A program made the translations under genes and the position numbers. Positions 1 to 5,573 of a DNA stretch of 5,983 bases are shown one piece after another. A model generated the notes under the pieces. The model saw only the letters and a list, made by a program, of their open reading frames with translations. It did no database searches and had not been told where the DNA came from. The stretch is from Betaproteobacteria bacterium. GTDB lineage: Bacteria > Pseudomonadota > Gammaproteobacteria > Burkholderiales > Burkholderiaceae_C. How positions within the stretch are numbered: the first letter of the stretch is position 1; every line of letters begins with the position of its first letter. The DNA lies in assembly GCA_005884255.1 (NCBI GenBank), contig VBDL01000653.1, positions 1 to 5,983 of the forward strand. Direction: 5' to 3'.

Positions 1-390
1 GCCGCCTGGCGCCAGATGCCGAACCCGGGCACGCGCTGGGGCCTGCAGAGAAGGTCCGACGGCCGCCTCATCGGCAGCTGCGGCCTCTTCAAGTGGAACC
101 GTGGCTGGAAGAGCTGCATCGTCGGCTACGAGCTCGCCCGCTCAGCCTGGGGCGGCGGCTTCATGGGCGAAGCGCTGGCGGCCGCGCTGGCCTGGGGCTT
201 CGAGCACATGGCGCTGAACCGCGTGGAGGCGCAGGTGCACCCCGAGAACACCGCCTCCATCCGCGTGCTGCGCACACTGGGTTTCATGCAGGAAGGCCGT
301 CTGCGCGAGGCTGGCTTCTGGCTTGGGGACCACCACGATTTGCTGCAACTCGCGCTGCTGCGGCGAGAGTACCGGCCCGCGCCGGTGTGA
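1..390 (+). CDS. GNAT-family N-acetyltransferase (RimJ/RimL type), 3' part only
   Basis: The reading frame is open from the first base, so the true start lies upstream of the window; 129 residues are visible, against about 170-190 for the family. Enzymes of this group transfer an acetyl group from acetyl-CoA to an amine, in RimJ/RimL the N-terminus of a ribosomal protein. Visible support is the acetyl-CoA-binding region near visible residues 43-62 (YELARSAWGGGFMGEAL, the family's aromatic-GxG-xx-EA pattern). A second support is the C-terminal HPENTASIRVLRTLGF block near residue 80, typical of RimJ/RimL (N-S-x-x-V-L-x-x-x-G-F). The substrate cannot be told from this part, and many such genes act on small molecules or antibiotics instead. 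It ends at TGA, 32 bases before the convergent DJ-1/PfpI remnant, with no obvious terminator hairpin between them. Confidence 0.88.
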   Translation, partial: AAWRQMPNPGTRWGLQRRSDGRLIGSCGLFKWNRGWKSCIVGYELARSAWGGGFMGEALAAALAWGFEHMALNRVEAQVHPENTASIRVLRTLGFMQEGRLREAGFWLGDHHDLLQLALLRREYRPAPV

Positions 391-422
391 GGTCCTCTGG
401 GGCGGCTGGGACGGAAAGTCGC

Positions 423-968
423 TCAAGCGCGGCCCACGTGCTCGCGCGCGAACTGCGCGAGGTCCTGGTTCACATAGTCCAGCTTGTCGGGATGCAGCGC
501 CTTCAGCACTTCGCCCGCGAAGGTCTCGCTCACCGCCTGCGGCACGTCGCGGTAGTGCGCTTCGCCGTGGTAGCCGGCGGCTTACTGCCGCAGGAACGCC
601 AGGCTGTTGCTGGTGTGCGAGCGCTGGTTCAGCAAGCCGGCGCGCGCGAGTTGCAGCGTCGCGCCGCAGATGCCGCCGATGATGAGCCCGGCATCGGCCG
701 CCATGCGCGCCGTGGGCGTCAGCACGGGGCTCTCTTCCGTCTGCCACAGCGGCGAGCCGATGAACACCAGCGCGTCGGCATGCGCCGGCTCGAAGTCTTC
801 CACGGCACCATCGACGCGGGCCGACAGCCCGCCCATCGAGCGCACGGCGTGGCCGCCGGGCGACAGCCAGCGCACATGGTCGCCGAGGTCGGCGCGCGCG
901 CTGGCAGCGAGCTGCGCGCCTTCCCAGTCGGCGAATTGATCAATCAGCACGATCGCGAGTCGGGCCAT
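423..968 (-). pseudogene. DJ-1/PfpI-family (type 1 glutamine amidotransferase-like) protein, interrupted and internally shortened
   Basis: Translation from ATG at 968 gives a clear DJ-1/PfpI-fold protein: MARLAIVLIDQFADWEG at the N-terminus with conserved Glu16. The nucleophile elbow is GGICGAT with Cys101, and an SHTSN motif carries His118. The frame is cut by TAA at 582-584 (codon 129). Directly after it the same frame continues with family sequence (AAGYHGEAHYRDVPQAV, then a C-terminal helix) to TGA at 423-425. Where relatives run on as QAV-RDG-hydrophobic-T-A-x-G-x-AP-V-x-F, this copy jumps from QAV (residue 146) to SETFAGEVLKAL, so about 14 residues appear to be missing in frame. A single change would make the stop a Tyr codon, which fits the family at that place. 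Family members are often annotated as proteases, chaperones, glyoxalases or amidotransferases; the activity of this one is unknown. The family call is firm. The pseudogene call would weaken if the stop is a sequencing error. Confidence 0.82.
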
Positions 969-974
969 GACGTG

Positions 975-982
975 TCCTCCTT
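975..982 (-). promoter_or_regulatory. Shine-Dalgarno site fixing the start of the DJ-1/PfpI gene
   Basis: On the minus strand AAGGAGGA lies six bases before the ATG at 968. The open frame extends further upstream to 1064, but this near-perfect ribosome binding site and the onset of family sequence at MARLAIVLID choose 968 as the start. Confidence 0.75.
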
Positions 983-1028
983 GCGCGGATGCTAGCCCGA
1001 TCTCCCTCAAATGGAGGATGACCGCGCA

Positions 1029-1053
1029 GGCGGCATGCCCGAGCATCGCCGCC
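1029..1053. repeat. Intergenic inverted repeat (10-bp stem, 4-base loop, one bulged base)
   Basis: GGCGGCATGC pairs with GCAT, a bulged C, and GCCGCC around a CCGA loop. It sits between the divergent DJ-1/PfpI remnant and ndh, 58 bases before the ndh ATG. It could be an RNA hairpin in the ndh leader or an operator for a dimeric repressor. There is no T-run, so a plain terminator is unlikely. The function is inferred only from position. Confidence 0.4.
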
Positions 1054-1080
1054 ACTGTCATCACGTCAAGGCACGGCAGA

Positions 1081-1110
1081 ATGCGACGAGGTCAACCACC
1101 GAAGTCGCAT
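1081..1110 (+). promoter_or_regulatory. Stem-loop abutting the ndh start codon
   Basis: ATGCGAC at 1081-1087 is the exact reverse complement of GTCGCAT at 1104-1110, with a 16-base loop between. The 3' arm ends one base before the ndh ATG, so it would fill the place where a Shine-Dalgarno site should be. The only purine-rich stretch, GAGG at 1088-1091, lies in the loop and is about 20 bases from the ATG. Folding could reduce or tune initiation. A 7-bp repeat can also arise by chance. Confidence 0.35.
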
Positions 1111-1111
1111 C

Positions 1112-2512
1112 ATGTCCACGCCCGCCCCACTGCCCCGCGTCGTCATCGTCGGCTGTGGATTCGGCGGCATCGAAGCAGCGCGCACGCTCGCCGGCACGCC
1201 GGTCGACATCACGCTGATCGACCGCACCAACCACCACCTGTTCCAGCCGCTGCTGTACCAGGTGGCCACCGCGGGGCTCACGTCGCCGTCGATCTCGGGG
1301 CCGATCCGGCACATCCTGCGGCGGCAGATCCGCAACGGGCAGCTCACGGTGCTGCTCGGCCAGGTGGTGGGCATCGACGCCGGCGCGCGCTGCATCGCGC
1401 TGGCCGACGGCGAGCGCGTGCCCTACGACCATCTGATCGTCGCCAGCGGCGCCACGCACAGCTATTTCGGCCACGACGAGTGGGCCGCGCATGCGCCGGG
1501 GCTGAAGACGCTGGCCGATGCGCTGCACATCCGTCAGCGGCTGCTGTACGCCTTCGAGCTCGCGGAGCGCGAGGCGCAGGATGCCGCCGCGCGCGAATCG
1601 TGGCTCACCTTCGCAGTGGTCGGCGCCGGCCCCACCGGCGTGGAGATGGCCGGCACGCTGGCCGAGATCGCGCATCACACGCTGCACGAGGAATACCGGC
1701 GCATCGATTCGCGCCGCGCGCGCGTCGTGCTGCTCGAAGGGGCGCCGCGCGTGCTCGGCGCGTTTCCGGAGACGCTGTCGCAGCGCGCCCGCGAGCAGCT
1801 CGATGCGCTTGGCGTGGAGGTGCGTACCGGCGCGCAAGTCACGCACATCGATGACCAGGGCGTGCGCTTCCGGCGCGGCAAGGACGAACCCGAGGAGACG
1901 CTGCGCGCGCGCACGGTGATCTGGGCCGCGGGCGTGGCCGCGTCGCCGCTGGGCCGCGAGCTGCAGCGCGCCACCGACTGCGCGCTGGACCGCGCGGGCC
2001 GCGTCGTCGTCGAGCCCGACCTGACCGTGGCCGGCCACCCGGAGATCCACGTCGTCGGCGACCTCGCCGCAGCGAAGAGCCATGCGCCCGGCCGCGAGCC
2101 CACGCCGGTGCCCGGCGTGAGCCCCGGCGCCAAGCAGATGGGCCGCCACGCCGCGGCAAACATCCGCCGGCGCCTGCGCAGCCAGGCGACGCGGCCGTTC
2201 CACTACGTCGACTATGGCTCGCTCGCCACCATCGGGCGCCGCTCGGCGGTGGCGACGGTGCAGGTGCCGCTGCTCGGCCAGCTGCGCTTCAGCGGCCTGT
2301 TCGCGTGGCTGTTCTGGCTGTTCGTGCACGTGTACTTCCTCATCGGTTTTCGCAACCGCTTGATCGTGCTGGCCGATTGGGCCTGGGCCTACTTCACCTT
2401 CGAGCGCCACGCACGCGTGGTGCCCGAGCCGCTGGCCACCATGCCGCATGCCCGCCAGGAACACACTTGGGCCGAACCGGTCGAACCGGAGCACGCATCG
2501 AAGCGCGCCTGA
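1112..2512 (+). CDS. ndh: Type II NADH:quinone oxidoreductase (NDH-2), FAD-dependent
   Basis: This 466-residue protein is a single-subunit, non-proton-pumping NADH dehydrogenase. It passes electrons from NADH through FAD to membrane quinone on the cytoplasmic face of the inner membrane. Two Rossmann motifs are in the expected order: GCGFGG at residues 14-19 binds FAD, and GAGPTG at 171-176 followed by Glu178 binds NADH. The second FAD contact is VVGDLA with Gly316-Asp317. GVSPGAKQMGRHAAANI near residues 335-350 matches the region lining the quinone site. The C-terminus, from about residue 393 (FSGLFAWLFWLF and on), is rich in Trp, Phe and Leu, as expected for the membrane-anchoring helices. 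The length is a little above the usual 400-450, owing to a short polar tail. The start is the only good ATG before the FAD motif, but it has a weak Shine-Dalgarno site and a stem-loop beside it. The phosphatase gene follows after 11 bases. Confidence 0.92.
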   Translation: MSTPAPLPRVVIVGCGFGGIEAARTLAGTPVDITLIDRTNHHLFQPLLYQVATAGLTSPSISGPIRHILRRQIRNGQLTVLLGQVVGIDAGARCIALADGERVPYDHLIVASGATHSYFGHDEWAAHAPGLKTLADALHIRQRLLYAFELAEREAQDAAARESWLTFAVVGAGPTGVEMAGTLAEIAHHTLHEEYRRIDSRRARVVLLEGAPRVLGAFPETLSQRAREQLDALGVEVRTGAQVTHIDDQGVRFRRGKDEPEETLRARTVIWAAGVAASPLGRELQRATDCALDRAGRVVVEPDLTVAGHPEIHVVGDLAAAKSHAPGREPTPVPGVSPGAKQMGRHAAANIRRRLRSQATRPFHYVDYGSLATIGRRSAVATVQVPLLGQLRFSGLFAWLFWLFVHVYFLIGFRNRLIVLADWAWAYFTFERHARVVPEPLATMPHARQEHTWAEPVEPEHASKRA

Positions 2513-2516
2513 AGGA
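2511..2516 (+). promoter_or_regulatory. Ribosome binding site of the phosphatase gene, overlapping the ndh stop codon
   Basis: GAAGGA starts inside the ndh TGA and ends seven bases before ATG 2524. The frame is open upstream to 2305, inside ndh, so this site decides the start. The overlap suggests translational coupling with ndh. Confidence 0.65.
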
Positions 2517-2523
2517 CAGCGCC

Positions 2524-3000
2524 ATGGTCTTCCGCCCCGTGCAGCTCGACCCGCCGTTCGGCGGCCGCTTGTGGCTGAGCTCGATGCCCGGGCGCTTCGA
2601 ATCGTGGCGTGAGTTCGTCGCCGAGGCGCACCGCCGCGAGCTGGCACTCGTCGTGTGCCTGGCGCCGCGCGAAGAGATCGCCGAGCTGTCGCCGCCCTAC
2701 TACCGCGCCATCGCGCAAGGCAAGCTGCCGTTTCGCTGGCTCAACCTGCCGATGCAGAACTTCGGGCTGCCCGCCGATGGCGAGGCCTTTCGCGGCGGCA
2801 TCGAGCAGGTGGGGGCGTCACTCCAGCGCGGCGATGCGGTGCTGATGCATTGCGCCGCCGGCCTCGGGCGCACCGGCACCGCGGCGGCCTGCCTGCTCAA
2901 GCACCTGGGCCTGCCGACGAGCCAGGCGCTGCAGCGTATCCGCGACGCCGGCTCCAATCCACAAAGCGCGGAGCAATCCGGCTTGATCGACTGGTTCTAG
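2524..3000 (+). CDS. Small dual-specificity / tyrosine-type protein phosphatase
   Basis: This 158-residue cytoplasmic protein carries the cysteine-phosphatase signature HCAAGLGRTG at residues 109-118, with nucleophile Cys110 and phosphate-binding Arg116 (C-x5-R). The pattern and size match the compact dual-specificity phosphatases, including CDKN3/KAP-like and bacterial forms. These hydrolyse phosphate from Tyr, Ser or Thr of proteins, and sometimes other phosphoesters. In relatives a general-acid Asp lies in a loop about 30 residues before the Cys (pattern P-x-x-D-x-G-x-P). Here that loop reads LPMQNFGLPAD, with Asn79 where the Asp is expected and the nearest Asp at 85. The enzyme may therefore use Asp85 or be slow. 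The gene lies 11 bases after ndh with its ribosome binding site on the ndh stop, so the two are probably one transcript. No kinase is in view, so the substrate is unknown. Confidence 0.85.
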   Translation: MVFRPVQLDPPFGGRLWLSSMPGRFESWREFVAEAHRRELALVVCLAPREEIAELSPPYYRAIAQGKLPFRWLNLPMQNFGLPADGEAFRGGIEQVGASLQRGDAVLMHCAAGLGRTGTAAACLLKHLGLPTSQALQRIRDAGSNPQSAEQSGLIDWF

Positions 3001-3004
3001 CTCG

Positions 3005-3231
3005 TCAGGCGAGCGACACGCTCTCGACCAGATCGGCGCGGCCGAGATGTGCATCGAGTTCGGGATCACGCCGCGCTGCTCTTCGCGCGGTGCGTTCTTC
3101 CAGCCGCCGGCGCGCCGGCTCTGCTCGTCACGCGCCACGACGTCCTGCGCGAACTTCGACTCGATCCGCTGCGGCGAACCGCTGCCGCGTTGCAGCCACA
3201 ACTCCCCTTTGGCGATGTACAGGGCGCGCAT
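3005..3231 (-). pseudogene. Remnant of an uncharacterised gene: intact N-terminus joined out of frame to a possible C-terminal tail
   Basis: From ATG at 3231, with GGGAGG five bases upstream, the frame gives a coding-like N-terminus: MRALYIAKGELWLQR, then RIESKFAQDVVARDEQ and GGWKNAPREEQRGVIPNS. From memory this resembles the start of long uncharacterised Burkholderiales proteins annotated as beta-propeller/WD40-like, but that is a weak identification. After about residue 60 the frame stops looking coding and runs antisense into the phosphatase gene. In another minus-strand frame a short coding-like tail, DPELDAHLGRADLVESVSLA, ends at TGA 3005-3007, four bases from the phosphatase stop. The simplest reading is a gene whose middle was deleted with loss of frame near 3045-3070. 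Alternatives are a short real protein of up to 137 residues ending at 2818, or chance openness in GC-rich DNA. Confidence 0.5.
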
Positions 3232-3246
3232 GCGCTCCTCCCGCAG

Positions 3247-3317
3247 CGTAGGCGCCGCGATCTTATCCGTAGCGCCGCACCAGCCATGGCCCGTCGCTAC
3301 ACTGGCCGCAAGCTACG
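3247..3317. repeat. Cluster of CGTAG/CTACG motifs in the nmo upstream region
   Basis: CGTAGGCGCCGC (3247-3258) and CGTAGCGCCGC (3268-3278) form a near-direct repeat 21 bases apart, two turns of the helix. Their GTAGC core appears inverted as GCTAC at 3296-3300 and 3312-3316. All lie between the divergent remnant (start 3231) and the nitronate monooxygenase (start 3329). This is a plausible operator array, but short GC-rich words recur easily. Confidence 0.3.
3298..3303 (+). promoter_or_regulatory. Candidate -10 box of the nitronate monooxygenase gene
   Basis: TACACT matches the sigma-70 -10 consensus at 4 of 6 positions. It would place transcription start near 3310, about 19 bases before the ATG. 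No good -35 box is seen at 16-18 bases upstream, so an activator or only weak basal use would be expected. It lies inside the CGTAG/CTACG cluster. Confidence 0.33.
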
Positions 3318-3328
3318 CGGAGGATTGC

Positions 3329-4378
3329 ATGGTCACGCTGCAAGCGCTGCTCGGCACCGAGCTGCCCCTGATCCAAGCCCCGATGGCCGGCGTGCAAGGC
3401 AGCGCGCTGGCCATCGCCGTCTCCAACGCCGGCGGGCTCGGCTCGCTGCCCTGCGCGATGCTGAGTCTCGAGGCCTTGCGCAACGAGCTGGTCGCGCTGA
3501 GGGCGGGGACCCGCAGGCCGTACAACGTCAACTTCTTCTGCCACACGCACCCGCTGCCGGACGCCGCACGCGACGCGGCCTGGCGTGACGCACTGGCGCC
3601 GTACTATCGCGAGTTCGGCCTCGATGCGAGCAACCTGCCCACCGGTGCAGCACGCGTGCCCTTCGGCCGCGAGTCGGCCGAACTGCTGAGCGAATTCAAG
3701 CCGGCGGTGGTGAGCTTTCATTTCGGCTTGCCGTCCGACGAGCTGCTGGCGCACGTGCGCTCGTGGGGCGCGAAGGTCCTCTCCTCCGCCACCACGGTGG
3801 ATGAGGCGCTGTGGCTGCAGGCGCGCAGCGTCGACGCGATCATCGCGCAAGGCCTGGAGGCCGGCGGCCACCGCGGCCACTTCCTGCGCGACGACCTGAC
3901 CGCGCAGATGGGCACCTTCGCGCTGCTGCCGCAGATCGTGCGCGCGGTGAGCGTGCCCGTCATCGCCGCCGGCGGCATTGCCGATGCGCGCGGCGTGGCC
4001 GCGGCGCAGACGCTCGGCGCGGCCGGCGTGCAGGTCGGCACCGCCTACATGCTGTGCACCGAGTCCACGACGAGCGGTCTGCATCGTGCGGCGTTGCAAA
4101 GCGAGACCGCGCGCCATACCGCGTTGACCAACCTGTTCACCGGACGCCCGGCGCGCGGCATCGTCAACCGGGCGATGCGCGAGCTCGGGCCGCTCAGTGC
4201 GGTCGCACCCGCCTTTCCTCTGGCGGCCAACGCGATGGCGCCGCTGCGCGCGGCGGCCGAGGCGCGCGGCAGCGGCGACTTCTCACCGCTGTGGTCAGGG
4301 CAGAACGCTGACGGCTGCAAGGCGGTGCCAGCGGCGCAGCTCACGCGCGAACTCATGGCCGGCTGGGCGCGGCGCTAG
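3329..4378 (+). CDS. Nitronate monooxygenase (2-nitropropane dioxygenase family), FMN-dependent
   Basis: This 349-residue flavoenzyme of the TIM-barrel NMO family oxidises alkyl nitronates, such as propionate-3-nitronate, to carbonyl compounds and nitrogen oxides. It is generally viewed as detoxification in the cytoplasm. The N-terminal strand PLIQAPMAGVQGSALAIAVS and the following NAGGLGSL block are typical. GLEAGGHRG at residues 175-183 carries His181, the likely catalytic base. GGIADA at 215-220 and the VGTAY turn with Gly237-Thr238 form the FMN phosphate site. The length equals the family norm. The frame is open upstream to 3047, but GGAGG lies five bases before ATG 3329 and family sequence begins right there, so this start is preferred. 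Upstream is the divergent remnant; downstream it converges on rsgA. It appears to be a single-gene unit. A few related proteins are enoyl-ACP reductases (FabK), but the GGHRG motif favours NMO. Confidence 0.9.
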   Translation: MVTLQALLGTELPLIQAPMAGVQGSALAIAVSNAGGLGSLPCAMLSLEALRNELVALRAGTRRPYNVNFFCHTHPLPDAARDAAWRDALAPYYREFGLDASNLPTGAARVPFGRESAELLSEFKPAVVSFHFGLPSDELLAHVRSWGAKVLSSATTVDEALWLQARSVDAIIAQGLEAGGHRGHFLRDDLTAQMGTFALLPQIVRAVSVPVIAAGGIADARGVAAAQTLGAAGVQVGTAYMLCTESTTSGLHRAALQSETARHTALTNLFTGRPARGIVNRAMRELGPLSAVAPAFPLAANAMAPLRAAAEARGSGDFSPLWSGQNADGCKAVPAAQLTRELMAGWARR

Positions 4379-4398
4379 CGGCCGCGCGCAGGGCCGCT
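4377..4398. terminator. Hairpin at the end of nmo, possible terminator
   Basis: AGCGGCC (4377-4383) pairs with GGCCGCT (4392-4398) over an 8-base loop, beginning in the nmo TAG stop codon. No T-tract follows on the plus strand, so it is at best a weak intrinsic terminator or an RNA 3'-end stabiliser. Confidence 0.33.
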
Positions 4399-4413
4399 CC
4401 CAAGCAAGGCCGT

Positions 4414-4445
4414 ACCCTCGCGGAGGGTGGGCGCGGTACCCCGCG
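4414..4445. terminator. Two adjacent hairpins in the convergent nmo/rsgA spacer
   Basis: ACCCTC-GCG-GAGGGT (4414-4428) and CGCGG-TACC-CCGCG (4432-4445) are perfect short stems separated by three bases, between two converging genes. Being symmetric they could act on both transcripts, as bidirectional terminators do. T-tracts are absent on both strands, so the function stays inferred from position. Confidence 0.33.
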
Positions 4446-4456
4446 ACCGGGTGCAG

Positions 4457-5459
4457 TCATCTGCCCTTCGCCGCCATGCGCAGCCGCGCCTCGCGGCCGC
4501 GCGCCTTCCACTGCTGCACCTGCTGCTTGCGCTCGACCGCATTGAGCGTGTCGCGCCGCGCCTCACGCTGCAGCTTGTGGAAGTTGCGCAGCCGCTCCGG
4601 CGCGACACCGGCGCGCACGGCACAGCCGGGCTCATCGGCGTGGCGGCAGTCGCGGAAGCGGCAATGCAGCGCCAGCGACGCGATATCGTCGAACGCACCC
4701 ACCAGCGCCGCCTCGTCGGTGTCCAGCCGCAAGGTGCGCAGGCCCGGCGTATCGATGATGCAGGCGCCTTCGGGCGTGCGATGCAGCGAGCGCACGGTCG
4801 TCGTGTGGCGGCCGCGCTCGTCGCCGCTGCGCACGCCTGCGGTGAGCTGCGCGTCGCTCGCAGTGAGCGTGTTGGTCAGCGTGCTCTTGCCGGCACCGCT
4901 GGAGCCGAGCAGCACCAGCGTCTGGCCGGCGATCAACCACGGCGCCAGCGCATCGCGCGCGGCCGGCAAGCCGAGACGCCGCATCGGCGCACGCGTCGGC
5001 CTTGGTCAGCACGACGACCGCACTCACGCCGGCCAGCCGCGCGAGCGCCAGATAACGTTCGAGCCGGCGTAGGTTGAAGTCCTGGTCCAGGCCCATCACG
5101 AGCAGCGCGGTGTCGACGTTGCTCACCAGCACCTGGCGCTGGCCGTAGGTGTTGCGCCGCGACAGTTGCGTCAGCGGCGTCACGCGCACGCCGGCCCACA
5201 ACTCGTGCTGCGCATTTCGCCATGCGAGCACCCAGTCGCCGACGGCCAATGCCTCGCCGTCGGCCTGCAACGCATGCACGAGCAGCGGCAAGGCGCGGGC
5301 AGATTGCTCGCGCCGGCCATCGTGCAGGCGCAGCGCGTCGCGCTGGATCTCGGTCACGCGCATCAGCGTGCCGTCGGTCGGGTTCAGTTGAAGAAGTTGA
5401 TGAATCAATGGCTGCGTCAGCCCAATGCCGCGCAGCAGGGCAATATCGATGTCGATCAT
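4457..5459 (-). pseudogene. rsgA: Ribosome small-subunit-dependent GTPase A, frame-disrupted
   Basis: RsgA (YjeQ) is a circularly permuted GTPase that helps late maturation of the 30S subunit. The first frame, from ATG 5459, encodes 159 residues: the OB-fold region (around TLMRVTEIQRDALRLHDG and LAVGDWVLAW), the NVDTALLVMGLDQDFNLRRLERYL block and the G4 motif TKAD (152-155). Near 4983 sense jumps to another frame that runs to TGA 4457. That part holds DALAPWLIAGQTLVLL, the P-loop GSSGAGKST (4880-4906), TTTVR (G2), DTPG (4742-4753) and the zinc site C-x4-C-x-H-x5-C. Only about 29 residues separate G4 from the P-loop here, where about 50 are usual, so roughly 20-25 residues seem lost together with the frame, including the G5 region. 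All other motifs are preserved, which suggests recent damage. No slippery sequence for programmed frameshifting is seen. No Shine-Dalgarno site precedes 5459; a base-paired element lies there instead. Confidence 0.88.
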
Positions 5460-5559
5460 TCGAGTCCGAAAGCGAGAGTCGCTCGTGCGCACGCACGAGC
5501 ACACGCCACGCGATTGCGTGGCGACGACAAGAGTGGAGGTCGTGGCGCGCCGGACTCGA
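5460..5559 (-). promoter_or_regulatory. Cloverleaf-like inverted-repeat element in the rsgA leader
   Basis: On the minus strand, outer arms TCGAGTCCG (5559-5551) and CGGACTCGA (5468-5460) pair perfectly over 9 bp and end directly at the rsgA ATG. Inside are three arms: ACGAC/GTCGT (5543-5539 with 5528-5524, 10-base loop), CGCCACGC-AATC-GCGTGGCG (5523-5504) and GCTCGTGC-GTGC-GCACGAGC (5500-5481). The second follows the first with no gap. CGCCACG occurs again at 5547-5541 and could pair with the same partner (5510-5504), giving a mutually exclusive fold. The 3' outer arm occupies the place of the rsgA ribosome binding site, so folding should affect initiation. It could be a cis-regulatory RNA, a small non-autonomous repeat with 9-bp ends, or a protein-binding DNA site. 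No flanking target duplication is seen. No known RNA family is recognised. Confidence 0.5.
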
Positions 5560-5573
5560 CGCTGAAGAAAGCC

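Noticed and set aside
93..995. A 300-codon plus-strand open frame spanning the GNAT gene and the DJ-1/PfpI remnant
   Set aside because: It overlaps two recognisable genes in other frames, is very rich in Arg and Ala, and has no family features.
1061..2647. A 528-codon open frame on the minus strand across ndh
   Set aside because: It is antisense to a gene with clear motifs. Its translation is dominated by Arg, Ala, His and Gly, as GC-rich shadow frames are, with no recognisable domain or ribosome binding site.
3106..3119. Perfect 14-base palindrome GCCGGCGCGCCGGC
   Set aside because: It lies within the remnant's coding-like region and is built of GC dinucleotides, so it is expected by chance in such DNA; nothing else marks it as a site.
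3047..3328. Longer N-terminus for the nitronate monooxygenase
   Set aside because: The frame is open, but the extra 94 residues do not resemble the family and a good ribosome binding site sits directly before ATG 3329.
4970..5000. Programmed ribosomal frameshift in rsgA
   Set aside because: No slippery heptamer or stimulatory structure is apparent, and residues are missing as well as the frame, so a simple slip would not restore a normal protein.
4197..5077. Long plus-strand open frames opposite rsgA
   Set aside because: They are shadows of rsgA: the minus strand carries P-loop, DTPG and zinc motifs, and the plus frames have only Arg/Ala/Ser-rich low-complexity sequence.
5460..5559. tRNA gene or tRNA-like gene in the cloverleaf
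   Set aside because: The stem lengths, loops of 4 bases and lack of a T-psi-C or anticodon-type loop do not fit a tRNA.
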